A stretch of DNA of 6,884 nt from Intrasporangiaceae bacterium (GCA_012518475.1 JAAYSB010000064.1:1-6884); one strand, 5' to 3'; shown: positions 1 to 6,884, counted from the stretch's first letter. A program made the numbers and translations. Notes: generated by a model from the letters alone, not told the origin.

Positions 1-500
1 GCCTGCTCCACGGGCAGGTCCGCGAGACCCGCCTCGATCTGCGCGAGAACGTGTTCGACGTGGGTGCCGGCCTGACGGATCTCGAGGCCCTCACCGCAGC
101 AGAAGATCGGCGTGACGCCGTGCCGGTAGGCCGCCTTGATCTTCGCGTTCACGACCTCGTCGGACTCGTTGTGGTACTCACGACGCTCGCTGTGGCCGAC
201 CGCGACATACGAGCAGCCGAGCTTGGCGAGGAAGGCACCGCTGATCTCGCCGGTGTAGGCGCCGGAGTCGTGCATCGACAGGTCCTGCGCGCCGTGCTTG
301 ATCTCGAGCTTGTCGCCGTCGATGAGGGTCTGCACGCTGCGGATGTCGGTGAACGGCGGCAGGACGGCTACCTCGGTCTTGGCGTAGTCGTGTCGACCGT
401 CCTGGAGGGTCCACGCCAGCTTCTGGACGAGGTGCGTCGCCTGAAGGTGGTCGAGGTTCATCTTCCAGTTTCCCGCCATGAGCGGGGTGCGCGTGGTCAT
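1..500 (-). CDS. tpiA: Triosephosphate isomerase, N-terminal part (runs off the window)
   Basis: Interconverts dihydroxyacetone phosphate and glyceraldehyde 3-phosphate in glycolysis and gluconeogenesis; cytoplasmic TIM-barrel enzyme. The 166 codons in the window begin MTTRTPLMAGNWKMN, with the family's NWKMN motif holding the substrate-binding lysine (K13), and include VAVGHSERRE with the electrophilic histidine at H103, followed by the loop rich in conserved residues around CCGEGLE. The catalytic glutamate (in the YEPVWAIGTG motif of the family) and the phosphate-binding C-terminal loops would lie beyond position 1. The ATG at 500-498 is chosen because AAGGAG (509-514) sits 8 bases upstream and the NWKMN motif begins at residue 11, as is usual. 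It is the last gene of the gap-pgk-tpiA set, separated from pgk by 108 bases with stem-loops. Frame is open to the window edge with no damage visible. Identification is essentially certain. Confidence 0.98.
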   Translation of the reverse strand, partial: MTTRTPLMAGNWKMNLDHLQATHLVQKLAWTLQDGRHDYAKTEVAVLPPFTDIRSVQTLIDGDKLEIKHGAQDLSMHDSGAYTGEISGAFLAKLGCSYVAVGHSERREYHNESDEVVNAKIKAAYRHGVTPIFCCGEGLEIRQAGTHVEHVLAQIEAGLADLPVEQ

Positions 501-536
501 CGTTGAGGCTCCTTGTCGGACGCAGCGGTATGCGGT

Positions 537-566
537 GAGCAGGCGAGCCGGTCGGCCCGCCTGCTC
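537..566 (-). other. Stem-loop in the pgk-tpiA spacer, no T-tract
   Basis: A perfect 9-bp inverted repeat, GAGCAGGCG (537-545) and CGCCTGCTC (558-566), encloses a 12-base centre that can itself pair (GCC at 547-549 with GGC at 554-556) around a four-base loop, after an A/C mismatch. On the coding strand it ends 36 bases before the tpiA start and is followed by mixed sequence, not a run of T, so it does not look like an intrinsic terminator. Plausible roles are transcript processing, protection of the upstream gap-pgk message, or partial attenuation ahead of tpiA. The structure is seen directly; any function is inference. Confidence 0.55.
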
Positions 567-580
567 GGTGGTCGGGTTGA

Positions 581-605
581 GGAGATCAGGTCTCCGTCAG
601 CTGAC
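581..605 (-). other. Short hairpin and palindrome just after pgk stop
   Basis: Immediately downstream of the pgk stop codon lie a 10-base perfect palindrome GTCAGCTGAC (596-605) and a 5-bp stem GGAGA (581-585) with TCTCC (591-595) around a 5-base loop. Both are short enough to arise by chance in GC-rich DNA, and no T-tract follows. They are recorded because, with the stronger stem-loop at 537-566, they make most of the pgk-tpiA spacer potentially structured. Whether they do anything is unknown. Confidence 0.25.
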
Positions 606-608
606 AGA

Positions 609-1823
609 TCAGTCTTCGGCGAAGACTGCGACGCCGGGGAGCTCCTTGCCCTCGAGGTACTCGAGGGAGGCGCCACCACCGGTGGAGATGTGACCGAAAT
701 CGTCATCCTTGAAGCCGAGCTGACGGACCGCCGCGGCGGAGTCGCCACCACCGACAACGGTGAGGGCGCCCTTGCTCGTGGCCTCGGCCAGCGCTGTGGC
801 GACGGCCTTGGTCCCGGCTGCGAAGGGTGCCATCTCGAACGCGCCCATCGGGCCGTTCCAGAACACGGTCCTGGCGTCGGCGAGCTTCTCGGCGTAGGTC
901 CGCGCCGACTCGGGGCCGATGTCCAGGCCCATCATGTCGGCGGGGATCTGGTCCGCCGGCACGGTGACGATCTCGGTGTCGGCCGAGAACTCCCGGCCGC
1001 ACACGATGTCGGTGGGCAGGACGATGTCGACGCCGGTCTGCTCGGCGCGGTCGAGGTACTCCCTGCACGCGTCGATGCTGTCCTTGTCGAGCAGGCTCGT
1101 ACCGACCTCGTGGCCCTGGGCGGCGAGGAAGGTGTAGACCATGCCTCCACCGACGAGCAGGCGGTCAGCCTTGCCGAGGAGGTTGTCGATGACGGCGAGC
1201 TTGTCGGCGACCTTGGCACCGCCGAGGACGACCGCGTAGGGACGCTCGGGGGCCTCGGTCAGCCGGCGCAGCACGTCGACCTCGGTGCGGACAAGTCCGC
1301 CCATGGCCGACGGGAGCCGCTTGGCCACGTCATAGACCGAGGCCTGCGCGCGGTGCACGACGCCGAACCCGTCCGAGACATAGGCATCGGCCAGACCGGC
1401 GAGGGCGTCGGCGAACTCGGTTCGCTCCTCCTCCGCCTTGGCGGTCTCACCCGGGTTGAACCGGAGGTTCTCGAGGAGGAGGACGTCCCCGTCCTCGAGG
1501 GCGGCCACCGCCTCCTGGGCGCTCGCCCCCACCGTGTCCGTCGCGAAGGCGACGGGACGGCCGAGGAGCTCAGCGAGCCGGGGCACGACCGGGGCGAGGG
1601 AGAACTTGTCCTCCGGCGCGCCCTTGGGGCGGCCGAGGTGGGCGCACACGATGACGCGTGCGCCCGCCTCAGCGAGCTCCTTGATGGTCGGCACCGAGGC
1701 GCGGACGCGTCCGTCGTCGGTGATCTGGGGCGTCTCCCCCGAGTAGTCGAGCGGGACGTTCAGGTCGGAGCGGACGAGGACGCGTTTGCCGCGCACGTCA
1801 CCCAGCGAGGCGATGGCACTCAT
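609..1823 (-). CDS. pgk: Phosphoglycerate kinase
   Basis: Transfers phosphate from 1,3-bisphosphoglycerate to ADP, giving 3-phosphoglycerate and ATP, the first ATP-yielding step of lower glycolysis; reversible and cytoplasmic. The 404-residue product has the normal bacterial length and the full set of family motifs: RVLVRSDLNVP (14-24, substrate side), HLGRPKG (62-68), ENLRF (118-122), LGGAKV (200-205), the hinge-side FWNGPMGAFE (321-330), the nucleotide-binding GGGDSAAAV (358-366) and STGGGASLE near the C-terminus (380-388). The ATG at 1823-1821 is chosen because it puts the first signature at residue 14, as in homologues; the longer open frame reaching 1970 would run into gap. The start lies 17 bases after the gap stop, so the two are surely co-transcribed. 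The only visible ribosome-binding site is AGAGGA overlapping the gap stop, 12 bases upstream, which is long spacing and fits translational coupling to gap. No defect seen. Confidence 0.98.
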   Translation of the reverse strand: MSAIASLGDVRGKRVLVRSDLNVPLDYSGETPQITDDGRVRASVPTIKELAEAGARVIVCAHLGRPKGAPEDKFSLAPVVPRLAELLGRPVAFATDTVGASAQEAVAALEDGDVLLLENLRFNPGETAKAEEERTEFADALAGLADAYVSDGFGVVHRAQASVYDVAKRLPSAMGGLVRTEVDVLRRLTEAPERPYAVVLGGAKVADKLAVIDNLLGKADRLLVGGGMVYTFLAAQGHEVGTSLLDKDSIDACREYLDRAEQTGVDIVLPTDIVCGREFSADTEIVTVPADQIPADMMGLDIGPESARTYAEKLADARTVFWNGPMGAFEMAPFAAGTKAVATALAEATSKGALTVVGGGDSAAAVRQLGFKDDDFGHISTGGGASLEYLEGKELPGVAVFAED

Positions 1824-1835
1824 TGTCGAACCCGT

Positions 1836-1840
1836 TCCTC

Positions 1841-1841
<1 letters not shown>
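1836..1841 (-). promoter_or_regulatory. pgk ribosome-binding site overlapping the gap stop codon
   Basis: AGAGGA begins at the last base of the gap TGA and ends 12 bases before the pgk ATG. The spacing is longer than the usual 5-9 bases. Ribosomes finishing gap would terminate on top of this site, so reinitiation may drive pgk translation. Confidence 0.45.
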
Positions 1842-2845
<1,004 letters not shown>

Positions 2846-2858
2846 GGGTGGGTCACTG

Positions 2859-2863
2859 CCTCT
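2859..2863 (-). promoter_or_regulatory. Candidate gap ribosome-binding site with long spacing
   Basis: AGAGG lies 13 bases before the GTG start at 2845 and is the only purine-rich anti-16S-like sequence nearby. The distance is longer than optimal. It sits a few bases downstream of the stem-loop at 2868-2912, so folding of that structure could affect its accessibility. The upstream GTG at 2866 overlaps this site and is therefore an unlikely start. Confidence 0.4.
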
Positions 2864-2867
2864 CACG

Positions 2868-2912
2868 TGGGGGTGGTGCCGCCAGGAGCGGCGGCCTGGT
2901 TTTCCACCCCCA
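2868..2912 (-). promoter_or_regulatory. Inverted repeat of G/C runs upstream of gap (stem-loop or operator)
   Basis: TGGGGGTGG (2868-2876) and CCACCCCCA (2904-2912) are perfect 9-bp inverted repeats. The 27 bases between them hold two mutually exclusive smaller stems: CCGCC/GGCGG (2879-2883 with 2890-2894) and CCAGG/CCTGG (2882-2886 with 2895-2899). The element lies between the candidate -10 box and the gap ribosome-binding site. It could act as RNA (a 5' leader stem-loop) or as DNA (a two-site operator). The half-sites TGGGGGT and ACCCCCA resemble the G-run/C-run sites described for RamA, a LuxR-type activator of carbon-metabolism genes including gapA in Corynebacterium glutamicum; this comparison is from memory and the link is inference. 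There is no T-tract after it on the coding strand, so it is not a typical terminator for whiA. Confidence 0.45.
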
Positions 2913-2918
2913 ACCCTA
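2913..2918 (-). promoter_or_regulatory. Candidate -10 element for gap-pgk-tpiA
   Basis: TAGGGT on the coding strand fits the actinobacterial vegetative -10 pattern TAnnnT. No good -35 hexamer is seen 16-18 bases upstream (the best is TTTCGC), which is common in high-GC promoters but leaves the call weak. A start about seven bases downstream would fall at the edge of or inside the inverted repeat at 2868-2912. The rest of the spacer up to the whiA stop (2919-2996) shows no gene and no clear terminator. Confidence 0.25.
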
Positions 2919-2996
2919 GTGGTTCTCCACCGCTGGCGAAACTCAGGTCAGGCTTGTCCGCGCAGCGCCCAGACCACTGCGAAGATCAGCGTGGGA

Positions 2997-3977
2997 TCAC
3001 GGCTCGAGCATGTCCGGGGTGAGGTCCGCGTCCGTGCCCGGGATACCCCGTTCGGCCGCCAGCTTGTCGGCCATCGCGAGCAGCCGCCGGATCCGTCCGG
3101 CGACCGCGTCCTTGGTCATCGGCGGGCTGGCCAGCTGACCGAGCTCCTCGAGGGAGGCCTGCTTGTGCTCCAGGCGCAGGGTGCCCGCCTCCTTGAGGTG
3201 GTCGGGCACGTCGCCGCCGAGGATCTCCAGCGCACGCTTCACGCGCGCTCCCGCCGCGACAGCAGCGCGCGCCGACCGGCGCAGGTTGGCGTCGTCGAAG
3301 TTCGCGAGCCGGTTGGCGGTGGCCCGGACCTCGCGGCGCATCCGGCGCTCCTCCCACTCCAGGACAGCGGAGTGCGCGCCGAGGCGGGTGAGCATCGCGG
3401 CGATGGCCTCCCCGTCACGGATGACGACGCGGTCGACACCGCGGACCTCGCGGGCCTTGACCTGGATCTGCAGCCGGCGAGCGGCCCCGACCAGCGCGAG
3501 GGCGGCTTCAGGGCCGGGGCAGGTGATCTCGAGGGCGGACGAGCGGCCCGGCTCGGTGAGTGATCCGTGGGCGAGGAAGGCTCCTCGCCAGGCTGCCTCG
3601 GCGTCGCAGGCCGCTCCGGACACGACCTTGGGCGGGAGCCCGCGCACAGGACGGCCGCGCTGGTCGATCAGACCCGTCTGCCGGGCGAGCGCCTCCCCGT
3701 CGTGGACGACACGCAGGACGTAGCGGCTGCTCTTGCGCAGCCCGCTCGGGGACAGGACCAGCACCTCGGGACGGTGGCCGTAGAGCTCAGCGATGTCGCG
3801 ACGCAGTCGGCGGGCGGCGTTGGCGGTGTCGAGCTCGGCCTCGATGACGATGCGACCGCCGATGATGTGCAGACCGCCGGCGAAGCGCAGCATGGCCGCG
3901 ACCTCGGACTTGCGACAGCAGGGTTTGGTGACCTCGAAGCGACTGAGCTCGTCCTTCACCTTCGCTGTCATTGCCAT
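2997..3977 (-). CDS. whiA: WhiA family DNA-binding regulator (sporulation/cell division)
   Basis: WhiA is a transcription factor that in Streptomyces works with WhiB to switch aerial hyphae to sporulation septation, and in non-sporulating Gram-positives affects cell division and chromosome segregation. The 326-residue product matches the family along its length: an N-terminal start MAMTAKVKDELSR with the TKPCCRKSE stretch, a central region related to LAGLIDADG homing endonucleases (about 110-215, including SGAACDAEAAWRGAFLAHGS) that in WhiA has lost nuclease activity, then the basic WEERRMRREVRATANRL segment, and a C-terminal helix-turn-helix (about 271-305, ASLEELGQL...TKDAVAGRIRRLL). The start at 3977 is preferred over ATGs at 3986 and 3971 because AGGA lies 8 bases upstream and MAMTA is the usual beginning. 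It follows yvcK by 45 bases and is probably in the same transcript. Its target motif in Streptomyces, GACAC, was not found in the spacer before gap. Confidence 0.96.
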   Translation of the reverse strand: MAMTAKVKDELSRFEVTKPCCRKSEVAAMLRFAGGLHIIGGRIVIEAELDTANAARRLRRDIAELYGHRPEVLVLSPSGLRKSSRYVLRVVHDGEALARQTGLIDQRGRPVRGLPPKVVSGAACDAEAAWRGAFLAHGSLTEPGRSSALEITCPGPEAALALVGAARRLQIQVKAREVRGVDRVVIRDGEAIAAMLTRLGAHSAVLEWEERRMRREVRATANRLANFDDANLRRSARAAVAAGARVKRALEILGGDVPDHLKEAGTLRLEHKQASLEELGQLASPPMTKDAVAGRIRRLLAMADKLAAERGIPGTDADLTPDMLEP

Positions 3978-3985
3978 GCGATCCA

Positions 3986-3989
3986 TCCT
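3986..3989 (-). promoter_or_regulatory. whiA ribosome-binding site that decides its start
   Basis: AGGA is spaced 8 bases from the ATG at 3977. The alternative upstream ATG at 3986 directly abuts and overlaps this site, and the ATG at 3971 is 14 bases away, so 3977 is the best-supported start. Confidence 0.55.
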
Positions 3990-3998
3990 GCCATGAGG

Positions 3999-4022
3999 TC
4001 GGCGCCGTCCTGTCCGCGCCGA
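3999..4022 (-). other. Stem-loop directly after the yvcK stop codon
   Basis: TCGGCGC (3999-4005) and GCGCCGA (4016-4022) form a perfect 7-bp GC-rich stem with a 10-base loop, beginning at the base next to the yvcK TGA and occupying about half of the 45-base yvcK-whiA spacer. No T-tract follows on the coding strand. It may modulate how much of the transcript reaches whiA or shield the upstream message from decay; a chance repeat in GC-rich sequence is also possible. Confidence 0.4.
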
Positions 4023-4964
4023 TCAGCGGCTCGAGAACAGGTCCTGGAGCGTCGCCGCGAGGCGGAGGGGGTCGTGCTGGCCGGGGGTGTTCCGGGCCGC
4101 GACCGGGGTCAGGACCAGCTCGGCCCCTACGGCGGCAGCTGCCGCGGCAAGCGGTCCGCGGTGGTCCGCGATCCGCGGGTCGGCGATGACGGCGTCGAGA
4201 CGGATGCCCTCGCCGTACTCGGCGAAGGTCTCGATGAGCTGCTCGGGTCGCAGCCCCTCTGTCTCGCCATCAGGCAGGTCCAGGTTGAGGACGAGCACCC
4301 GTCGGGCCCGCGTCGCCCGCAGCGCATCCTTGAGGTCCGGCACGAGGAGGTGCGGCATGACCGACGTGAACCACGACCCAGGGCCGAGAATGACCCAGTC
4401 CGCGGCCCTGATCGCGGCGACGGACTCCGGGTATGCGGGTGGCTCGGCAGGAACGAGACGGACCTGACACACCCGTCCCGGGGCCCCCGCGACCTGAGCC
4501 TGACCTGCGACCGACACCACAGTCCCGTCGCGGTCGATATCGGCCTCGATGTCGAGCGGGACCGCCGCCATCGGCAGGACCCGGCCTCGGGCCCCGAGGA
4601 GGCGACCGACGAGCTCGAGCCCGGCGACCGGGTCGTCATAGAGCTCCCAGAGCGTGACGATGAGGAGGTTGCCCAGGGCGTGGCCTGCGAGCGGGCCGGT
4701 GCCCTCGAACCTGTGCTGCATGACGTCGCGCCAGGTGTGGCCCCACTCGGTGTCGTCACAGAGTGCGGCCAGAGCCATCCTCAGGTCCCCGGGTGGGAGG
4801 ACGCCGAACTCTGTGCGCAGCCGACCACTGGACCCGCCGTTGTCGGCCACCGTGACGATCGCCGTCACGTCGTCGGTGAGCAGACGCACCGCCCGCAGCG
4901 TGGCCGCCAGGCCGTGACCACCACCCAGCGCCGCGACCGTGGGCTGGTTCCCGCCGATCATCAT
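4023..4964 (-). CDS. yvcK: YvcK/CofD-like protein (gluconeogenesis factor, UDP-sugar binding)
   Basis: A YvcK-family protein, related in fold to CofD (2-phospho-L-lactate transferase) but lacking an established enzymatic role. In Bacillus subtilis YvcK is needed for growth on gluconeogenic substrates and for normal cell shape; the mycobacterial homologue CuvA acts in cell-wall homeostasis, and family members bind UDP-N-acetylglucosamine. The 313-residue product shows the phosphate-binding LGGGHGL (13-19), VTVADNGGSSGRLR (37-50), PPGDLRMALAAL (57-68), GHALGNLLIV (94-103) and LGPGSWFTSV (193-202). CofD itself functions in coenzyme F420 synthesis, but the GHALGNL and GPGSWFTS motifs and the neighbourhood with rapZ and whiA fit YvcK. 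Its ATG overlaps the rapZ TGA in ATGA, so translation is probably coupled; a second ATG follows at 4961, and AGGA immediately before the first start is too close for a standard ribosome-binding site. Full length, no defect seen. Confidence 0.95.
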   Translation of the reverse strand: MMIGGNQPTVAALGGGHGLAATLRAVRLLTDDVTAIVTVADNGGSSGRLRTEFGVLPPGDLRMALAALCDDTEWGHTWRDVMQHRFEGTGPLAGHALGNLLIVTLWELYDDPVAGLELVGRLLGARGRVLPMAAVPLDIEADIDRDGTVVSVAGQAQVAGAPGRVCQVRLVPAEPPAYPESVAAIRAADWVILGPGSWFTSVMPHLLVPDLKDALRATRARRVLVLNLDLPDGETEGLRPEQLIETFAEYGEGIRLDAVIADPRIADHRGPLAAAAAAVGAELVLTPVAARNTPGQHDPLRLAATLQDLFSSR

Positions 4965-5923
4965 TCCTGGCCCAGGTCCCGGTGGACGACGAACGTCTCG
5001 ATGTCGGCGGAGGAGAGCTCGGCGCAGATCCGTTCGGCAATCGCGACTGAACGGTGCTTGCCGCCGGTGCAGCCGACGGCGACCGTCGCATACCGACGGT
5101 TCTCCCGGAGATAGCCACGCAGGACTGTGTGGAGCAGCTCGACCACCTGGGTGACGAAATCCCTGGCCCCCGGCTGGGCGAAGACGTATCCGGCAACGTC
5201 CTCGTCGAGACCGTTGTGCGGACGCAGCTCGGGGATCCAGAAGGGGTTGGGCAGGAAGCGCAGATCGAAGACGAAGTCCGCGTCCAGGGGGATGCCGTAC
5301 TTGAAGCCGAAGGACATGACGGCGAGGCGGGTGCCCGGACGCTGCTCCTTGGAGAACGCCGGGCGGATCTTGGCCGCGAGCTGGTGGACGTTCAGCCCGG
5401 AGGTGTCGATGACGAGGTCGGCCTGCGAGCGCAGGTCCTGGATGAGGTCACGCTCGGTCTGGATGCCGTCGAGCAGACGACCGTCGCGCTGGAGCGGGTG
5501 CGGACGCCGGACGCTCTCGAAACGCCGCACGAGTGCCTCGTCCGTCGCGTCGAGGAAGATGATCCGCGGGTGGAGACCGCGATCCTGCAGCCCGGTGATC
5601 GAGTGGGTGAGCTGGCTGAAGAAGCCGTGGGTGCGGACATCGACGATCGCGGCCGCTCGGATCGGCCCCGGGACGAGGTCGGTCTCGACGTCGTCGCCCA
5701 GGTCGGTGCGCCGTCGAGCCTCCTCGACGATCAGGTCGGCCACACCGTCGAGCAGCTGCGGCGGGAGGTTGTCGATGACATACCAACCCTCGTCCTCGAG
5801 GACGTTCGCCATCGTCGTCTTGCCGGCCCCGCTCATGCCCGTGATGATCAGCAGCGAGGCGTCACGGAGAGCGTCCAGCTCCTCGTCGGAGCCCGCAGGC
5901 TCCCTGCTGTCCGGCACACTCAC
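4961..5923 (-). CDS. rapZ: RapZ/YvcJ family nucleotide-binding protein
   Basis: A P-loop protein of the RapZ (YvcJ, YhbJ) family. In Escherichia coli RapZ senses glucosamine 6-phosphate and delivers the small RNA GlmZ for cleavage, controlling GlmS; in Gram-positives YvcJ hydrolyses nucleotides and its role is unclear, since GlmZ is not known there. The 320-residue product has Walker A GMSGAGKT (29-36), then the family's WYVIDNLPP, a central VRTHGFF segment, and in the C-terminal half FGFKYGIPLDADFVFDLRFLPNP and GCTGGKHRS (284-292), which belong to the region that in RapZ binds RNA and the metabolite. The GTG at 5923 is chosen because GAGGAGAGG lies 7 bases upstream; it starts one base after the uvrC TGA. 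About 22 residues precede the conserved core, a little longer than the E. coli protein, and are acidic and probably flexible. An alternative GTG at 5917 cannot be fully excluded. It overlaps yvcK by four bases, indicating co-translation with it. Confidence 0.96.
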   Translation of the reverse strand: MSVPDSREPAGSDEELDALRDASLLIITGMSGAGKTTMANVLEDEGWYVIDNLPPQLLDGVADLIVEEARRRTDLGDDVETDLVPGPIRAAAIVDVRTHGFFSQLTHSITGLQDRGLHPRIIFLDATDEALVRRFESVRRPHPLQRDGRLLDGIQTERDLIQDLRSQADLVIDTSGLNVHQLAAKIRPAFSKEQRPGTRLAVMSFGFKYGIPLDADFVFDLRFLPNPFWIPELRPHNGLDEDVAGYVFAQPGARDFVTQVVELLHTVLRGYLRENRRYATVAVGCTGGKHRSVAIAERICAELSSADIETFVVHRDLGQE

Positions 5924-5924
5924 G

Positions 5925-6884
5925 TCAGTTCCTCTCCTCGATCCCCTGCTGTGGCTCCCCATCCTCCCTGATCTCACCCGTCAGCGCATCAACGGCCGGC
6001 GCCTGGTCGGTGCCTGCCAGGGCGGACGAGATCTGGGCGGCGAGCGCCGGTCCGATGCCGGGCACCGCCGTGATCTCATCGGGCGCCGCCGACCGGATGC
6101 GTTTGAGCGAGCCGAAGTGGGTGAGGAGGGCCTTCTGCCGGGCCGGGCCGAGACCTGGGATGGTGTCGAGCGCCGAGCGGGTCATGGAGGCGCTACGACG
6201 CTTGCGGTGGAAGGTGATGGCGAACCGGTGCGCTTCGTCGCGGACGCGTTGCAGCAGATAGAGACCCTCACTCGAGCGGGGCAGGATCACGGGGAAGTCA
6301 TCACCTGGCAACCAGACCTCCTCGAGCCGCTTGGCGAGGCCCACCACGGCGACGTCGTCGACGCCGATGTCCTCGAGCGCGCGCACGGCTGCACTCACCT
6401 GCGCCGGACCGCCGTCGACGACGACAAGATTCGGAGGATAGGCGAACCGTGCCGGACGGCCGTCCTCGTCCCGAGCGGCACCGGCAAGCTCCGTCGCGGA
6501 CTCCTCGACATAGCGGCGGAACCGGCGGGTGAGGACCTCGTGCATCGCTGCGGTGTCGTCCGCCTTCGCCGGGCCCAGGTCGGCGTCCCCTCGACCCTCG
6601 TCGGACTCAGGCCGCCCACCGCGGATGACGAAGTGGCGATAGGCGTTCTTGCGCGGGAGACCGTCCTCGAACACGACCATCGATCCGACGGCGTTGGTGC
6701 CCTGGACGTGGCTGATGTCGAAGCACTCGATCCGCAGCGGTGCCTCGTCGAGGCCCAGCGCCTCCTGGAGCTCGTGCAGCGCCCGGGTCCGAGAGGTGAG
6801 GTCACCGGCCCGGGCCACCTTGTGGCGGGCGAGCGACTGCTGGGCGTTGCGGGTCACCGTCTCGAGGAGGGCCCGCTTGTCGCC
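5925..6884 (-). CDS. uvrC: UvrABC excinuclease subunit C, C-terminal half (runs off the window)
   Basis: UvrC makes both incisions in nucleotide excision repair after UvrA and UvrB have located the lesion. The 319 C-terminal residues are present, beginning GDKRALLETVTRN; the N-terminal GIY-YIG nuclease (3' incision) and UvrB-binding UVR domain would lie beyond 6884. The visible part contains the RNase H-like nuclease that makes the 5' incision: IECFDISHVQGTN with the catalytic aspartate at visible residue 56, KADDTAAMHEVLTRRF (aspartate at 110), LVVVDGGPAQ (aspartate at 157) and RDEAHRFAITFHRKRR with the conserved histidine at 226. A tandem helix-hairpin-helix DNA-binding module follows (about 237-291, with PGLGPARQKALL and VPGIGPALAAQI), then a short variable acidic tail. 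All nuclease residues expected in this half are present. It is the first gene visible of the uvrC-rapZ-yvcK-whiA run and ends one base before rapZ. Identification is certain. Confidence 0.98.
   Translation of the reverse strand, partial: GDKRALLETVTRNAQQSLARHKVARAGDLTSRTRALHELQEALGLDEAPLRIECFDISHVQGTNAVGSMVVFEDGLPRKNAYRHFVIRGGRPESDEGRGDADLGPAKADDTAAMHEVLTRRFRRYVEESATELAGAARDEDGRPARFAYPPNLVVVDGGPAQVSAAVRALEDIGVDDVAVVGLAKRLEEVWLPGDDFPVILPRSSEGLYLLQRVRDEAHRFAITFHRKRRSASMTRSALDTIPGLGPARQKALLTHFGSLKRIRSAAPDEITAVPGIGPALAAQISSALAGTDQAPAVDALTGEIREDGEPQQGIEERN
5931..5939 (-). promoter_or_regulatory. rapZ ribosome-binding site inside the 3' end of uvrC
   Basis: GAGGAGAGG is a strong anti-16S match located within the last codons of uvrC and 7 bases before the rapZ GTG at 5923. 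It decides the start against the longer open frame that would extend to 5977 inside uvrC. Confidence 0.75.

Noticed and set aside
2882..2903. Plus-strand intrinsic terminator (CCAGG/CCTGG followed by TTTT)
   Set aside because: Only a 5-bp stem and four T residues, and no plus-strand gene that would need a terminator here; better explained as part of the inverted repeat before gap.
2919..2996. Terminator for the whiA transcript
   Set aside because: Only weak pairings (for example CGCAG/CTGCG with an 11-base loop) and no T-tract; not enough to call.
3000..3977. Homing endonuclease or intein because of the LAGLIDADG-like region
   Set aside because: The full-length match to WhiA including its C-terminal helix-turn-helix explains the region; no intein splice motifs are present.
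4840..4850. Asn in VADNGGSSG of YvcK as a lost catalytic residue
   Set aside because: Many homologues have Asp there, but I recall Asn in other Actinobacteria too, and no catalytic role is established, so this is likely normal variation.
4023..4964. CofD, the F420 biosynthesis transferase
   Set aside because: The protein shares the fold and glycine-rich motifs, but its GHALGNL and GPGSWFTS motifs and placement between rapZ and whiA identify the YvcK branch.
3567..5114. 515-residue plus-strand open frame spanning whiA and yvcK
   Set aside because: It covers two confirmed minus-strand genes and the spacer between them; the length is explained by absence of stops in GC-rich antisense sequence.
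5054..5971. 305-residue plus-strand open frame opposite rapZ
   Set aside because: Mirror of rapZ codons, no domain or motif, same artefact as the other antisense frames.

Overview
The window is GC-rich (clearly well above 60%) and reads as ordinary core chromosome of a high-GC Actinomycete. The pointers are the WhiA sequence type (family found in Gram-positives, with an actinobacterial-style MAMTAKVKDEL N-terminus), strong GC bias at third codon positions, GTG starts, and the gene order. A member of the Micrococcales seems plausible from general resemblance of the proteins, but the genus cannot be fixed from this sequence alone.

All seven genes lie on the minus strand, so transcription runs from high to low coordinates. 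In transcription order they are: uvrC (3' half only, enters at 6884, ends 5925), rapZ (5923-4961), yvcK (4964-4023), whiA (3977-2997), a 151-base spacer, gap (2845-1841), pgk (1823-609), a 108-base spacer, and tpiA (starts at 500, leaves the window at 1). The upstream block uvrC-rapZ-yvcK-whiA is tightly packed: uvrC and rapZ are one base apart, rapZ and yvcK overlap by ATGA, and yvcK-whiA are 45 bases apart. The downstream block encodes three glycolytic enzymes, glyceraldehyde-3-phosphate dehydrogenase, phosphoglycerate kinase and triosephosphate isomerase, which together convert dihydroxyacetone phosphate to 3-phosphoglycerate with production of NADH and ATP.

The likely transcriptional boundary is the whiA-gap spacer. 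It carries a candidate -10 element and a 9-bp inverted repeat of G/C runs just before the gap ribosome-binding site. Two further stem-loops sit in the pgk-tpiA spacer and directly after the yvcK stop codon. None is followed by a T-tract on the coding strand, so none is called an intrinsic terminator.

I see no mobile element, tRNA, rRNA, CRISPR array or prophage gene, and no convincing evidence of an undescribed system. The points worth a second look are the regulatory structures in the spacers and the linkage of a nucleotide-sugar/cell-wall regulatory pair (RapZ, YvcK) and a developmental regulator (WhiA) to central glycolysis.
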